The position numbers were made by a program, and so were the translations under genes. Shown in pieces: positions 8,885 through 16,304 of a stretch of DNA of 30,023 nucleotides (positions are counted from its first letter, which is position 1; each line of letters begins with the position of its first letter). Under the pieces are notes generated by a model, which had not been told where the DNA came from, ran no database searches, and was given only the letters and a program-made list of their open reading frames with translations. Source of the stretch: Candidatus Aenigmatarchaeota archaeon (lineage in GTDB: Archaea > Aenigmatarchaeota > Aenigmatarchaeia > QMZS01); assembly GCA_003663355.1 (NCBI GenBank), contig QMZV01000003.1, positions 1 through 30,023 on the forward strand, written 5' to 3'.

Positions 8885-9565
8885 TTAAGCAATAGCTTGA
8901 ACTTCAAAAGAAGATTCAAAAGGAACTTTATTTTCTAAAATTGAGTTTGGTACATAACTTATAAAGTGAAAGGTTTCTTTCCAGAAAGGTGAAAGAGAAT
9001 CATGAAGTAATGCTTCAACTGAAACGCCAATCGGTTTGTTATTTTTCCTTCTTAAAATACCAGAATCTGAGGAGATTATAAGACTGCAACCCGCTTTACA
9101 AGCTTCTTCAATTTGATACAAATCTTCCAATCCGCTATTCCTTACAGAGAATCTGAGATCACCGATCTTTTCAATATTTACTTCTTTTATATATTCTTTG
9201 ACAAACTTTTTAATTTTTTTCAAAACATTTAGTTTCTCAGGTATCTGTTCCTTGTTTTTCAAGATTACCTTTTTTGATAACTCTTCCCATTCCTCACTGA
9301 TATATGCTTCATATTCTCCTCTTTCTATTCTTCCAAATAAATTTAATGTTGTCCGGTATGCTGCATAATCCTGATTCCCAACTTCTGTACGGACTCTATC
9401 GATAATTTTCATAATTTCGGATTCATCCAAAAAAATTTTTTCAATCTTCATATATGGATATGGAATAAAAATAGGCCGTGAAAGATAAGGATACTGATAA
9501 GAATTTGGCTCTATATCTTTTACTGCTTTATATATACTATAAGTCATTTTTGGAAAATACACCAT
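8885..9565 (-). CDS. PIN-domain-like protein
   Basis: A 226-residue protein with a probable PIN (Mg-dependent RNase) fold. The core would start at KIFLDESEIMKII (Asp47). A helical middle follows (RIERGEYEAYISEEW, with several Glu), then LEDLYQIEEACKAGCSLIISSDSGILR (Asp148 and Asp167), which matches the usual PIN pattern of helix Asp then strand-SSD. Three or four acidic residues are thus placed as expected. The first 38 residues are extra, and Met39 (ATG at 9451) sits exactly where a PIN domain would begin, so the real start may be 9451. It is convergent with htpX (11-base gap) and divergent from the helical protein at 9655. No VapB-like antitoxin is evident beside it, so a toxin role is not supported. 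Confidence 0.55.
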   Translation of the reverse strand: MVYFPKMTYSIYKAVKDIEPNSYQYPYLSRPIFIPYPYMKIEKIFLDESEIMKIIDRVRTEVGNQDYAAYRTTLNLFGRIERGEYEAYISEEWEELSKKVILKNKEQIPEKLNVLKKIKKFVKEYIKEVNIEKIGDLRFSVRNSGLEDLYQIEEACKAGCSLIISSDSGILRRKNNKPIGVSVEALLHDSLSPFWKETFHFISYVPNSILENKVPFESSFEVQAIA

Positions 9566-9654
9566 AATTTAATTTCTTAAAAATAAATCTCATAAAGTAA
9601 TGTGTAACTGAAAGAACAGGCCAGCAAATTAAGTAAATTTAAGCAAAATTATTT

Positions 9655-10173
9655 ATGGAGGATTTGTTTACAAAGTTGATAATAGAGAGTTCAATAAATT
9701 CTCATTTAACGGAAGTTTTCAAATACTATACAACTACATTTTATGAAATTTGTCTAAATTATGACCGAAAAATAACCAAAAATGATTTTTTCGATTATCT
9801 AGCATTTGCTGAAAATACTATATTGCCAAAAGTATTTTCTAAAGCTGCCAGTCATCTCCACACATATATAAACTTTTATAATAAAACCGTATGGGAAGAA
9901 GTGCCTTATGATGAAAGAGATTTAAGAAAATTAACAGATAATTTCGATGAATTAATAACAAATTATGTTGGTTGCTGTTTTAATAGTAGCCTTGGAAGAA
10001 TTATAGCAGACCTTATAAAAGATAAAAAAAAGAAGAGGCAGATATTTTTGGGATATGAACAGATAATAAGAAGAACCATAGAAAGTGCATACAAAAAGAG
10101 CAAAGATGAAATTTTGAAAGAATATGAAAACTTTTTAGAAAAAGAAAAAGAAAATTTGATACAATATACTTAA
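9655..10173 (+). CDS. Unrecognised all-helical protein
   Basis: This is a 172-residue protein I do not recognise. It is predicted to be almost entirely alpha-helical, rich in aromatic and charged residues. It has a central YVGCCFN motif with two adjacent cysteines and a basic then acidic C-terminal helix (DKKKKR...KEYENFLEKEKEN) that may form a coiled coil. There is no signal peptide or membrane segment, so it is probably cytosolic. It is divergent from the PIN-like gene, with only 89 bases between them. The ATG at 9655 is the first in frame after the AT-rich gap. Confidence 0.6.
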   Translation: MEDLFTKLIIESSINSHLTEVFKYYTTTFYEICLNYDRKITKNDFFDYLAFAENTILPKVFSKAASHLHTYINFYNKTVWEEVPYDERDLRKLTDNFDELITNYVGCCFNSSLGRIIADLIKDKKKKRQIFLGYEQIIRRTIESAYKKSKDEILKEYENFLEKEKENLIQYT

Positions 10174-10202
10174 TACTGATTTGTTATTAAAACATAAAAA
10201 AC

Positions 10203-10520
10203 TTAAACCCTTTTAATCACAACATGCCTCTTTGTTTTGGAAATAGGCCTGCACTCTGCAACCATTACTTCATCTCCTTCTTTTAATTTAATGCATTTCG
10301 GTTTGTGAACGCTTATTTTTTTCTTTCTCCTCTCATATCTCTCATATTTTTTAACAAATTTTAAGTATCTCTTCTCAATTATTGCTGTATTTTCGGGGTC
10401 TAAAGATACAACTTTGCCTTTCAAAATTTTCCCCCTTATTTTTAAGTTTCCATGAAAAGGGCAATCCCTGCTCTCGCATTTTTCTTTTGGGAATTCTACA
10501 TCTATTCCTATAGACCTCAT
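10203..10520 (-). CDS. rps17: Small ribosomal subunit protein uS17
   Basis: A 105-residue archaeal uS17, a primary 16S rRNA-binding protein. Family landmarks are the N-terminal CESRDCPFHG segment seen in archaeal forms, the OB-fold strands GKVVSLDPENTAIIEKRYL, KKYERYERRKKKISVHKP and the closing KEGDEVMVAECRPISKTKRHVV. In most archaea this gene stands between Rnp1 and uL14 in the large ribosomal operon. Here it is the last gene of the dnaK-dnaJ run, 21 bases after dnaJ, while uL14 is 14 kb away. It is intact and of normal length. Confidence 0.95.
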   Translation of the reverse strand: MRSIGIDVEFPKEKCESRDCPFHGNLKIRGKILKGKVVSLDPENTAIIEKRYLKFVKKYERYERRKKKISVHKPKCIKLKEGDEVMVAECRPISKTKRHVVIKRV

Positions 10521-10541
10521 AAAATTAAATTTTTTTAATTT

Positions 10542-11639
10542 TTAATATACAAATCTTCTCATTCTATTAAAGAACCCCTTAGTTGTGGTTGTATCTTCCT
10601 TTTCAAACATTTTTCTTAGTAATTCTTCTTGTTCTTTGTTGAGTTTTTTTGGAATTTCTACAATAACCTTTACTAACTGGTCCCCTCTTCTCCCAGTATG
10701 TAAATCAGGCATTCCCTGAGATTTTAATCTGAAAATAGTGTGGCTCTGGGTTCCCTTTGGCAATTTAATTTTTGCATATCCATCAATTGTTTTAACCTTA
10801 ATTTCACCACCAAGAATTGCTTTTAAAAGAGGAATTTTTACATTGCAGAACAGATTATTTCCCCTCCTTTCAAAGATTTCATGAGGTCTTATATGAACTA
10901 CTACATATAAATCTCCTGGAGCTCCTCCATTATAACCTGGTTCCCCTTGGCCTGCAATTCTCAGATATGCACCATCTTCAATTCCTTTTGGTATTTTAAC
11001 TTCTATATTCTTCTTCTTTTTTACTCTACCGGTTCCATTGCAAACTTCACATTTTTCAGAAATTATCCTTCCAGACCCTTTGCATTTTTCGCAAGTTGTA
11101 ATAAAAATACTCTGACCAAAAGGACTTCTTTGAATTCTCTTTATTTGTCCTGTTCCATTGCAATTAGGACAAGTTTTCATTTTTCCGTTCTTTGCTCCAG
11201 TTCCTTTGCATTCTTTGCAGATTGAATTCACTTCAATCTCTATTTTTGTTGTGAGTCCTGAAAAAGCTTGTTCTAAAGAAATTTCAATATCATATCTCAA
11301 ATCAGAACCAGGTCTTGGACCACTTTTTCCTCTATTAGAGAATACATCAAAAATATCACCAAACCCAAAATCTCTAAATAAATCATCAAAATTAAAACTT
11401 CTGAAATCTGTGAAATCTTCTGGCCTAAAACTTTCAGCACCAAACTTATCGTATTGAGCCCTTTTCTGCGGGTCCCCTAAAACCTGAAAAGCTTCATTAA
11501 TCTCTTTAAACTTTTCTTCACTTTCTTTTCCAGCAATATCTGGATGATATTTTCTCGCCAGTTTTCTGAAAGCTCTCTTAATTTCCTCTTGAGAAGCATT
11601 TCTATCTACACCCAAGATTTTATAATAGTCTTTTGCCAT
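10542..11639 (-). CDS. dnaJ: Chaperone DnaJ (Hsp40, type I)
   Basis: A 365-residue complete type I J-protein that delivers clients to DnaK and stimulates its ATPase. The J domain spans residues 1-70, with HPD at 32-34. A Gly/Phe-rich linker covers about 75-112. The zinc-finger domain has all four CxxCxGxG repeats (starting at Cys141, Cys157, Cys183 and Cys197), followed by the C-terminal substrate-binding domains (GAPGDLYVVVHIRPHEIFERRGNNL). It lies 44 bases downstream of dnaK on the same strand and 21 bases upstream of rps17. It is bacterial in type; archaea are thought to have acquired this system by horizontal transfer. Confidence 0.98.
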   Translation of the reverse strand: MAKDYYKILGVDRNASQEEIKRAFRKLARKYHPDIAGKESEEKFKEINEAFQVLGDPQKRAQYDKFGAESFRPEDFTDFRSFNFDDLFRDFGFGDIFDVFSNRGKSGPRPGSDLRYDIEISLEQAFSGLTTKIEIEVNSICKECKGTGAKNGKMKTCPNCNGTGQIKRIQRSPFGQSIFITTCEKCKGSGRIISEKCEVCNGTGRVKKKKNIEVKIPKGIEDGAYLRIAGQGEPGYNGGAPGDLYVVVHIRPHEIFERRGNNLFCNVKIPLLKAILGGEIKVKTIDGYAKIKLPKGTQSHTIFRLKSQGMPDLHTGRRGDQLVKVIVEIPKKLNKEQEELLRKMFEKEDTTTTKGFFNRMRRFVY

Positions 11640-11683
11640 TATCTAATCTATGCAAAAAATTTTGTTATCAAAAAGGAATTCAA

Positions 11684-13534
11684 TTACTTTTTATCTTTAT
11701 TCTCATCCTCAACTTTATACTCAGCATCAACAACTTTCTCATCCTGTGGTTTTTCCTCTGCTTGTTTTGTTGCTTGTTTTGCAGTTTGCTGATAAATTGA
11801 TGCCCCAGCCTCCTGAACAACTTTTGTTAGTTCTTCCATTTTTTCTTTAATTTTGCCAATATCTTTTCCTTTCAGAACCTCTTTCATCTCCTTTAATTTA
11901 TTTTCAATTTTTTCTTTTTGTTCTTTTTCCAGTTTGTCTCCTAATTCTGACAAAGTTTTTTCTGTTGTGTAAATCAAAGAATCAGCATTATTTCTTATTT
12001 CTACTTCTTCTCTTCTTTTTTTATCCTCTTCCTCATGTTCCTTTGCCTCTTTTATCATTCTATTAATTTCCTCATCAGAAAGTTTTGTTGATGCTGTAAT
12101 TGTCATCTTCTGCTCTTTTCCGGTTCCTAAGTCTTTTGCAGAAACATTTAATATCCCGCTTGAGTCTATATCAAAGGTTACCTCTATCTGAGGGACTCCC
12201 CTTGGTGCTGGAGGAATACCAACCAAATTAAAATGTCCTAAACTTGTATTGTCTTTTGCCATTGGTCTCTCTCCCTGCAACACATGAATTGTTACTGCTG
12301 TCTGGAAATCTGATGCTGTTGTAAAAATCTGGCTTTTTCTAACAGGGATTGTTGTATTTCTTTCTATTAAAGGAGTCATTACACCACCAAGAGTTTCTAT
12401 CCCTAAAGTAAGAGGAGTAACATCTAACAAAACCAAATCTTTGACTTCCCCTGCTAAAACAGCACCTTGAATTGCTGCTCCCTGAGCAACACATTCCATT
12501 GGATCAATTCCTCTCTCTGGTTTTTTCCCTATAAAATTCTCAAGAAATCTCTGAACAATCGGCATTCTCGTTGGTCCTCCAACAAGAATAATTTTATCTA
12601 TCTGATCTTTTGACAATTTAGAATCTTTTATTGCTCTTTCTATTGGCTCTCTGCACCTCTCTATAATTGGTTCAACCAATTCTTCTAATTTTGCCCTTGT
12701 TAGTTTCATTGTTAAATGTTTTGGACCCTCTTTTGTTGCAGTTATGTAAGGTAAATTAATTTCTGTCTCAAGAACTGTTGAAAGTTCTATTTTTGCTTTT
12801 TCCGCACTTTCCTTTATTCTTTGCATTGCCATTTTATCATTCCTCAAATCAATTCCTTCCTGCTTTTTAAATTCTTCTACAATATAATCTACTATTGCTT
12901 TGTCCATGTCACTACCTCCTAAATTTGTATCCCCAGATGTTGATAAAACTGTGAAAGTTCCGCCTCCAAACTCCATTATTGTTACATCAAGAGTTCCGCC
13001 ACCAAAATCAAAAACAAGAATTTTGTATTCTTCATTTTTTTTATCCAATCCATAAGCAATACTTGCTGCTGTTGGTTCATTAATCAATCTAACAACTTCC
13101 AAACCCGCTATTTTACCAGCATCCTTTGTTGCTGTTCTCTGATTATCATTAAAATAAGCTGGAACTGTAATAACTGCTTTTTTTACTGGTTCTCCAATAA
13201 ATGCTTCTGCATCCCTCTTTATTTTTTGCAATATGTAAGCAGAAATCTGCTGCGGTGTATATTCTTTTCCATAAATTTTGTATTTATAATTTGTCCCCAT
13301 TTTTCTTTTTGCTTCAGTTATTGTTCCTTCAGGATTTGAAACTGCCTGCCTTCTTGCAGGTTCCCCAACTAATAATTGACCATCTTTTGTAAAGGCAACA
13401 ACAGAAGGAAATGCTTTTCCATACATAGTCGCTCCTTCGGCTGAAGGAATAATTGTTGGTTTTCCGCCTAACATCACAGCAGCCTGAGAATTTGAAGTTC
13501 CCAAATCAATCCCAATAATTTTTTCTTTTGCCAT
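11684..13534 (-). CDS. dnaK: Chaperone DnaK (Hsp70)
   Basis: A 616-residue Hsp70, normal for the family. The nucleotide-binding domain has phosphate-1 motif IIGIDLGTSNS (GTSNS rather than the commoner GTTNS), the VPAYFNDNQRTATKDAGKIAGL segment, EPTAASIAYGLD, phosphate-2 VFDFGGGTLDVT and the adenosine motif ILVGGPTRMP. Interdomain linker VLLDVTPLTLGIETLGG and the substrate-binding domain follow, then a charged helical lid ending in Lys/Asp. It has a complete set of motifs. DnaJ follows on the same strand. GrpE is upstream, but separated by about 1 kb containing an inserted gene. It works with those two proteins in ATP-dependent folding. Confidence 0.98.
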   Translation of the reverse strand: MAKEKIIGIDLGTSNSQAAVMLGGKPTIIPSAEGATMYGKAFPSVVAFTKDGQLLVGEPARRQAVSNPEGTITEAKRKMGTNYKYKIYGKEYTPQQISAYILQKIKRDAEAFIGEPVKKAVITVPAYFNDNQRTATKDAGKIAGLEVVRLINEPTAASIAYGLDKKNEEYKILVFDFGGGTLDVTIMEFGGGTFTVLSTSGDTNLGGSDMDKAIVDYIVEEFKKQEGIDLRNDKMAMQRIKESAEKAKIELSTVLETEINLPYITATKEGPKHLTMKLTRAKLEELVEPIIERCREPIERAIKDSKLSKDQIDKIILVGGPTRMPIVQRFLENFIGKKPERGIDPMECVAQGAAIQGAVLAGEVKDLVLLDVTPLTLGIETLGGVMTPLIERNTTIPVRKSQIFTTASDFQTAVTIHVLQGERPMAKDNTSLGHFNLVGIPPAPRGVPQIEVTFDIDSSGILNVSAKDLGTGKEQKMTITASTKLSDEEINRMIKEAKEHEEEDKKRREEVEIRNNADSLIYTTEKTLSELGDKLEKEQKEKIENKLKEMKEVLKGKDIGKIKEKMEELTKVVQEAGASIYQQTAKQATKQAEEKPQDEKVVDAEYKVEDENKDKK

Positions 13535-13547
13535 ATTTTAATATTGA

Positions 13548-13562
13548 AATTAAAATTTTAAA
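13548..13562 (-). promoter_or_regulatory. Probable TATA box for dnaK
   Basis: On the minus strand, cttttaaaattttaa lies centred about 22 bases ahead of the dnaK ATG, preceded by a GC-containing stretch (acgc). This fits a leaderless promoter. dnaK therefore probably has its own start site and does not depend only on read-through from grpE. Confidence 0.45.
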
Positions 13563-13605
13563 AGCGTAATTCTATCGTAATGTTTTTTATGCTTAAATAT
13601 TTTTA

Positions 13606-13725
13606 TTGGTAATTGATTTAATATTGGAAATTGTGAAAGATGTTGAGGTGCCTTTGAGTAGAATAACAGAAGATATGCAAAATATCATTAACCAACCATG
13701 GGAACATAAGCGTCCAATATATTAA
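13606..13725 (+). CDS. Possible small protein between dnaK and the displaced grpE end
   Basis: A plus-strand frame opens after the stop at 13594 and closes at TAA 13723-13725. It could start at TTG 13606, TTG 13624 or GTG 13633, giving about 30-39 residues. The later part reads VKDVEVPLSRITEDMQNI followed by INQPWEHKRPIY, with a composition more like a real protein than chance AT-rich DNA. A TATA-like ttaaatattttta at 13593-13605 is suitably placed for a leaderless start at 13624-13633. No family is recognised. It may be a small protein, or the tail of a decayed gene left by the same rearrangement that displaced the grpE end. Confidence 0.3.
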   Translation: MVIDLILEIVKDVEVPLSRITEDMQNIINQPWEHKRPIY

Positions 13726-13730
13726 TTAAT

Positions 13731-13778
13731 TTAATTCTCTTTCTTCTTAGCAATCTTCACCTTTGCATGCCTTATAAT
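13731..13778 (-). pseudogene. grpE: Displaced C-terminal end of a grpE gene
   Basis: On the minus strand this stretch reads IIRHAKVKIAKKKEN then a stop (13731-13733). The intact grpE at 14513 ends VIRHSKVKISSGEQKDR. The shared RHxKVKI is the GrpE beta-domain terminus, so this is a second, diverged grpE 3' end lying 788 bases from its counterpart on the dnaK side. In frame it is preceded by a TAG, and homology stops exactly at the Ile-Arg codons, so it is not part of a longer open reading frame. Because it lies on the dnaK side it is probably the original end, displaced when about 788 bp was inserted. Confidence 0.7.
13752..13775. repeat. Imperfect 24-bp direct repeat, copy 1 (dnaK side)
   Basis: Identical at 21 of 24 positions to 14540-14563, with the shared segments aatctt, ttg and atgccttat in register. 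Both copies lie in grpE C-terminal coding sequence. Similarity falls away at once on both sides (13776 onward against 14564 onward, and 13751 back against 14539 back). The pair brackets the gene at 13800-14399 as att-like or duplicated target sequences. Confidence 0.65.
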
Positions 13779-13799
13779 CTAACAATACATTTTTATTAA

Positions 13800-14399
13800 T
13801 TAAATCTTATCTTCATCCTCTTTTTCTTTCTTAACTTCTCTATTAATTCTATCTATATCCTCCATAGAAATAAAATTCCCTGAGTCACTAATAACGGTGA
13901 TAGGTCTTACTGAACCTGTACCGATTCTTAGAGAAGCTAAATATTTAGTATGGTCTTTTGGAGAAAAAACTAAAAGTGAATAAAGCCTTTTTTCTCTGGA
14001 ATATTTCTGGAATAATTCACCAGGAGGGTTCTCCACAATTTCATAAGCAAAAGCAACATTATGTTTATAGGGCATTTCATAACAATCAGCCCGTACTAAC
14101 AAAATTGCGTCTTTATATTTTAAATCTTCAAGATATTTTCCTAAGGAATTTGAATCATATTCAGAAAAATATTTTATATAAATCTCAGATAAATTCTCTT
14201 TTGTTCTTATACCTCTAAATTCAATAGATTCAACTTGGATATTCAGATTTTTTTCTAAATCACTAATAAGTTCTTCGGGATTACCAGTTACCACTGCTTC
14301 TCTCGGAACAATATACTCCACATCTGGGAAATCCTCTATTAAATACTTCTTTATTCCATGTTTTAAACGAAGATCCAAACTCTTCAATATATCTACCAT
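13800..14399 (-). CDS. Unknown protein on the segment inserted between grpE and dnaK
   Basis: A 199-residue protein with no recognised family. It looks like a soluble alpha/beta protein: an N-terminal helix (MVDILKSLDLRLKHGIKKYL), a possible strand (VEYIVPREAVV), a central DAILLVRADCYEMPY, then YSLLVFSPKDHTKYLASLRIG, ending in a charged tail. There is no signal peptide, transmembrane helix or nuclease/recombinase motif. It is flanked by the 24-bp direct repeat in the grpE 3' end, so it is the cargo of the apparent insertion. Its promoter has a 25-base element also found ahead of the gene at 23773-24333. The start at 14399 fits a TATA box about 25 bases upstream. Confidence 0.65.
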   Translation of the reverse strand: MVDILKSLDLRLKHGIKKYLIEDFPDVEYIVPREAVVTGNPEELISDLEKNLNIQVESIEFRGIRTKENLSEIYIKYFSEYDSNSLGKYLEDLKYKDAILLVRADCYEMPYKHNVAFAYEIVENPPGELFQKYSREKRLYSLLVFSPKDHTKYLASLRIGTGSVRPITVISDSGNFISMEDIDRINREVKKEKEDEDKI

Positions 14400-14425
14400 T
14401 TATATATAATAACTCTTAAATATAT

Positions 14426-14450
14426 ATAATTTTCGATAGTAGAATATATA
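14426..14450 (-). promoter_or_regulatory. Shared 25-base upstream element, copy 1
   Basis: Read on the plus strand it contains ttttcg and gaatatata separated by a purine-variable 6-base spacer. It matches 24369-24393 at 20 of 25 positions, and all five differences are A/G transitions. On the minus strand it reads as an AT-rich upstream part, then CGAAAA directly ahead of a TATA box, like a BRE-TATA unit with an extra conserved upstream half. It ends 27 bases before the ATG of the inserted unknown gene. Confidence 0.65.
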
Positions 14451-14512
14451 TTTTGTAACAAATAGAAATAGGATATAATATAATCGATTACATAATTAAT
14501 GTGCAGATCATT

Positions 14513-15010
14513 TTACCTATCTTTCTGCTCACCGCTGGAAATCTTAACTTTTGAATGCCTTATCACTTTTCCGTTTAACAAATAACCAGATTGGAATTCC
14601 TCTAAGATAATTCCCTCATCTTTATCGGATTTTTCTTTTAACAAAACCTCATGATAATAAGGATCAAATTTTTTGCCTACTGCCTCAATTTTCTTTAATC
14701 CAAACTTTTCAAGTATTTTCAGAAAGTTTTTGTAAATTAATTCTAATCCCCTCAAATCATCTTTATTCTTTATCAAAACAAAACTTCTCTCAAACTCATC
14801 CAAGATTGTTAGCAATTCTTTTATTAAATTTTCATTTGCCTGTTTGACAAAATTTTCTCTCTCTCTTAAAACTATTTTTTTATAATTATCAAAATCTGCC
14901 TGCAAATATTTTAACTGATCTAAATAAGTTTCTGCCAATTTTGTTTTTTCTGATAGTTCTTTTTTTAGTTCTTTGTTCTCCAATTCCAATTCTTTTTTCG
15001 TTTTTTTCAT
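14513..15010 (-). CDS. grpE: Nucleotide-exchange factor GrpE
   Basis: A 165-residue GrpE that releases ADP from DnaK. The first ~60 residues form the long coiled coil (ELELENKELKKELSEKTKLAETYLDQLKYLQADFDNYKK reads as heptads). The helical bundle follows (LLTILDEFERSF...GLELIYKNFLKIL). The beta domain includes GKKFDPYYHEVL and GYLLNGKVIRHSKVKI. It starts 6 bases after the amidohydrolase gene, so the two are probably one transcript. The last residues (SSGEQKDR) come after the direct repeat and differ from the displaced end near dnaK, so the terminus may have been supplied by the inserted DNA. Confidence 0.95.
   Translation of the reverse strand: MKKTKKELELENKELKKELSEKTKLAETYLDQLKYLQADFDNYKKIVLRERENFVKQANENLIKELLTILDEFERSFVLIKNKDDLRGLELIYKNFLKILEKFGLKKIEAVGKKFDPYYHEVLLKEKSDKDEGIILEEFQSGYLLNGKVIRHSKVKISSGEQKDR
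14540..14563. repeat. Imperfect 24-bp direct repeat, copy 2 (inside intact grpE)
   Basis: This is the partner of 13752-13775. It encodes IRHSKVKI of the intact GrpE on the minus strand; the other copy encodes IRHAKVKI. The three mismatches are at repeat positions 7, 10 and 15. Two of them fall at third codon positions and the third causes the Ser/Ala change. Confidence 0.65.
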
Positions 15011-15016
15011 AAAAGA

Positions 15017-16273
15017 CTAAGACAAAACAAATTTAAAGTCATTAACTTTCTCAATTATTTCGTCCAATTTAAAATTCAAAATTTTCTTCTCTCTAACAAC
15101 AAACTTTCCATCTATGATTACATCAGATACATTTCCATTAAAAGAATAAACTAAATTTGAAATAATATTGTAATTTGGATTTAGAAAAATATTGTTCTTA
15201 TCAATTAAAACCAAATCTGCTTTCTTTCCGATTTCAATGCTTCCTGTTTCTATTCCAAGAGACTTTGCTCCATTTATTGTTGCAGAATCAAATATCCTGT
15301 TAGCATCCATTGCACCACTATCTTTATATTTTAATCTTTGCAACAAAACACCAAATTTCATTTCTTCAAACAAATTTAAGTTATTATTGCTTGCAACAGA
15401 GTCTGTCCCAATGCATAGATATTTCAATTCTTTAGCAGGGCAAATCCCGCTCGCAAGTTTTGCATTTGAGCATGGATTATAAACAACAAAACACTTATTT
15501 TTATTTATAAGTTCTATCTCTTTTTTGTTCAAGTGAATTCCATGAGCAGAAATAAACTTGTTCTTTAAGAAATTAAGATTTTCAAGAAAAATTAAAGGTG
15601 TTTTTCCCCTCTTTTTCAAACACTCTTTTACTTCCTTTTCTGTTTCTGACAAGTGAATATGAATTGGCAAATCATATTTCTCAGCTAAGTTTTTGCATTC
15701 AATTAGCAAATCATCAGAACAAGTTTCTACAGAATGTGGAGTTACACTTGGTTTTATTCTCTCATTTTTCATCTCAAGAATTCTATTGATTTCTTTTTCA
15801 GATTTTTTAATTTCTTCAAATGTTTTTTCAGAATCAAAGAAGTCAAACAAAGCTGAACCTAAAAAACATCTAATTCCTGATTTTTCTGCAGCCTTTGCAA
15901 TATCTGTAATATAAAAATACATATCATTAAAGCATGTTGTTCCTGTCAATAACATTTCAGCGATTGCAAGCAAACTTCCGTAATAAACCATCTCTTCATT
16001 TAATTTTGCTTCTCTTGGCCAAATATCTTCATTTAACCATTTTTGCAAATTTTTATTATCTGAAACTCCTCTAAAAAGATTCATGGGTGCATGAGTATGG
16101 CAATTTATTAGACCTGGAATAACAATTTTGTTTCTGCAATCTATTACTTCATCTTTTTTGCTCAAATTGTTTCCTATTTTCTCAATTCTTTCTCCTATCA
16201 AAATATCTTTATTCTCTAAAATTTCTCTTTTTTCATTCTGGGTAATAATAAATCTGCAATTCTTTAAAAGCAT
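15017..16273 (-). CDS. Amidohydrolase, MTA/SAH deaminase-like
   Basis: A metal-dependent amidohydrolase of the MtaD/TrzA/AtzA group (about 418 residues from this start), likely deaminating S-adenosylhomocysteine or 5'-methylthioadenosine and related adenosines in the methyl cycle. The barrel carries GLINCHTHAPMNLFRG (metal HxH), PIHIHLSETEKEV (metal His plus catalytic Glu), SAHGIHL and CIGTDSVASNNNLNLFEEM (metal Asp). The C-terminal beta domain has GKKADLVLID. An ATG at 16306 would overlap the divergent gene starting at 16305 and add only 11 unconserved residues, so ATG 16273 (MLLKNCRFII) is preferred. grpE follows 6 bases later. Substrate is inferred from family only. Confidence 0.85.
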   Translation of the reverse strand: MLLKNCRFIITQNEKREILENKDILIGERIEKIGNNLSKKDEVIDCRNKIVIPGLINCHTHAPMNLFRGVSDNKNLQKWLNEDIWPREAKLNEEMVYYGSLLAIAEMLLTGTTCFNDMYFYITDIAKAAEKSGIRCFLGSALFDFFDSEKTFEEIKKSEKEINRILEMKNERIKPSVTPHSVETCSDDLLIECKNLAEKYDLPIHIHLSETEKEVKECLKKRGKTPLIFLENLNFLKNKFISAHGIHLNKKEIELINKNKCFVVYNPCSNAKLASGICPAKELKYLCIGTDSVASNNNLNLFEEMKFGVLLQRLKYKDSGAMDANRIFDSATINGAKSLGIETGSIEIGKKADLVLIDKNNIFLNPNYNIISNLVYSFNGNVSDVIIDGKFVVREKKILNFKLDEIIEKVNDFKFVLS

Positions 16274-16275
16274 AA

Positions 16276-16287
16276 AATATTTAAAAT
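16276..16287 (+). promoter_or_regulatory. TATA box for the winged-helix-like gene
   Basis: aaatatttaaaa is centred about 24 bases ahead of the ATG at 16305. This supports 16305 over an in-frame ATG at 16296 and over any start further upstream. It lies in the 31-base divergent gap with the amidohydrolase. Confidence 0.5.
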
Positions 16288-16304
16288 TTTTTTGTATGTT
16301 AATC

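Noticed and set aside
13776..14563. Calling the grpE insert a complete integrative element
   Set aside because: There is no integrase, recombinase or replication gene in it; only the repeat geometry supports integration, so I left it as a finding.
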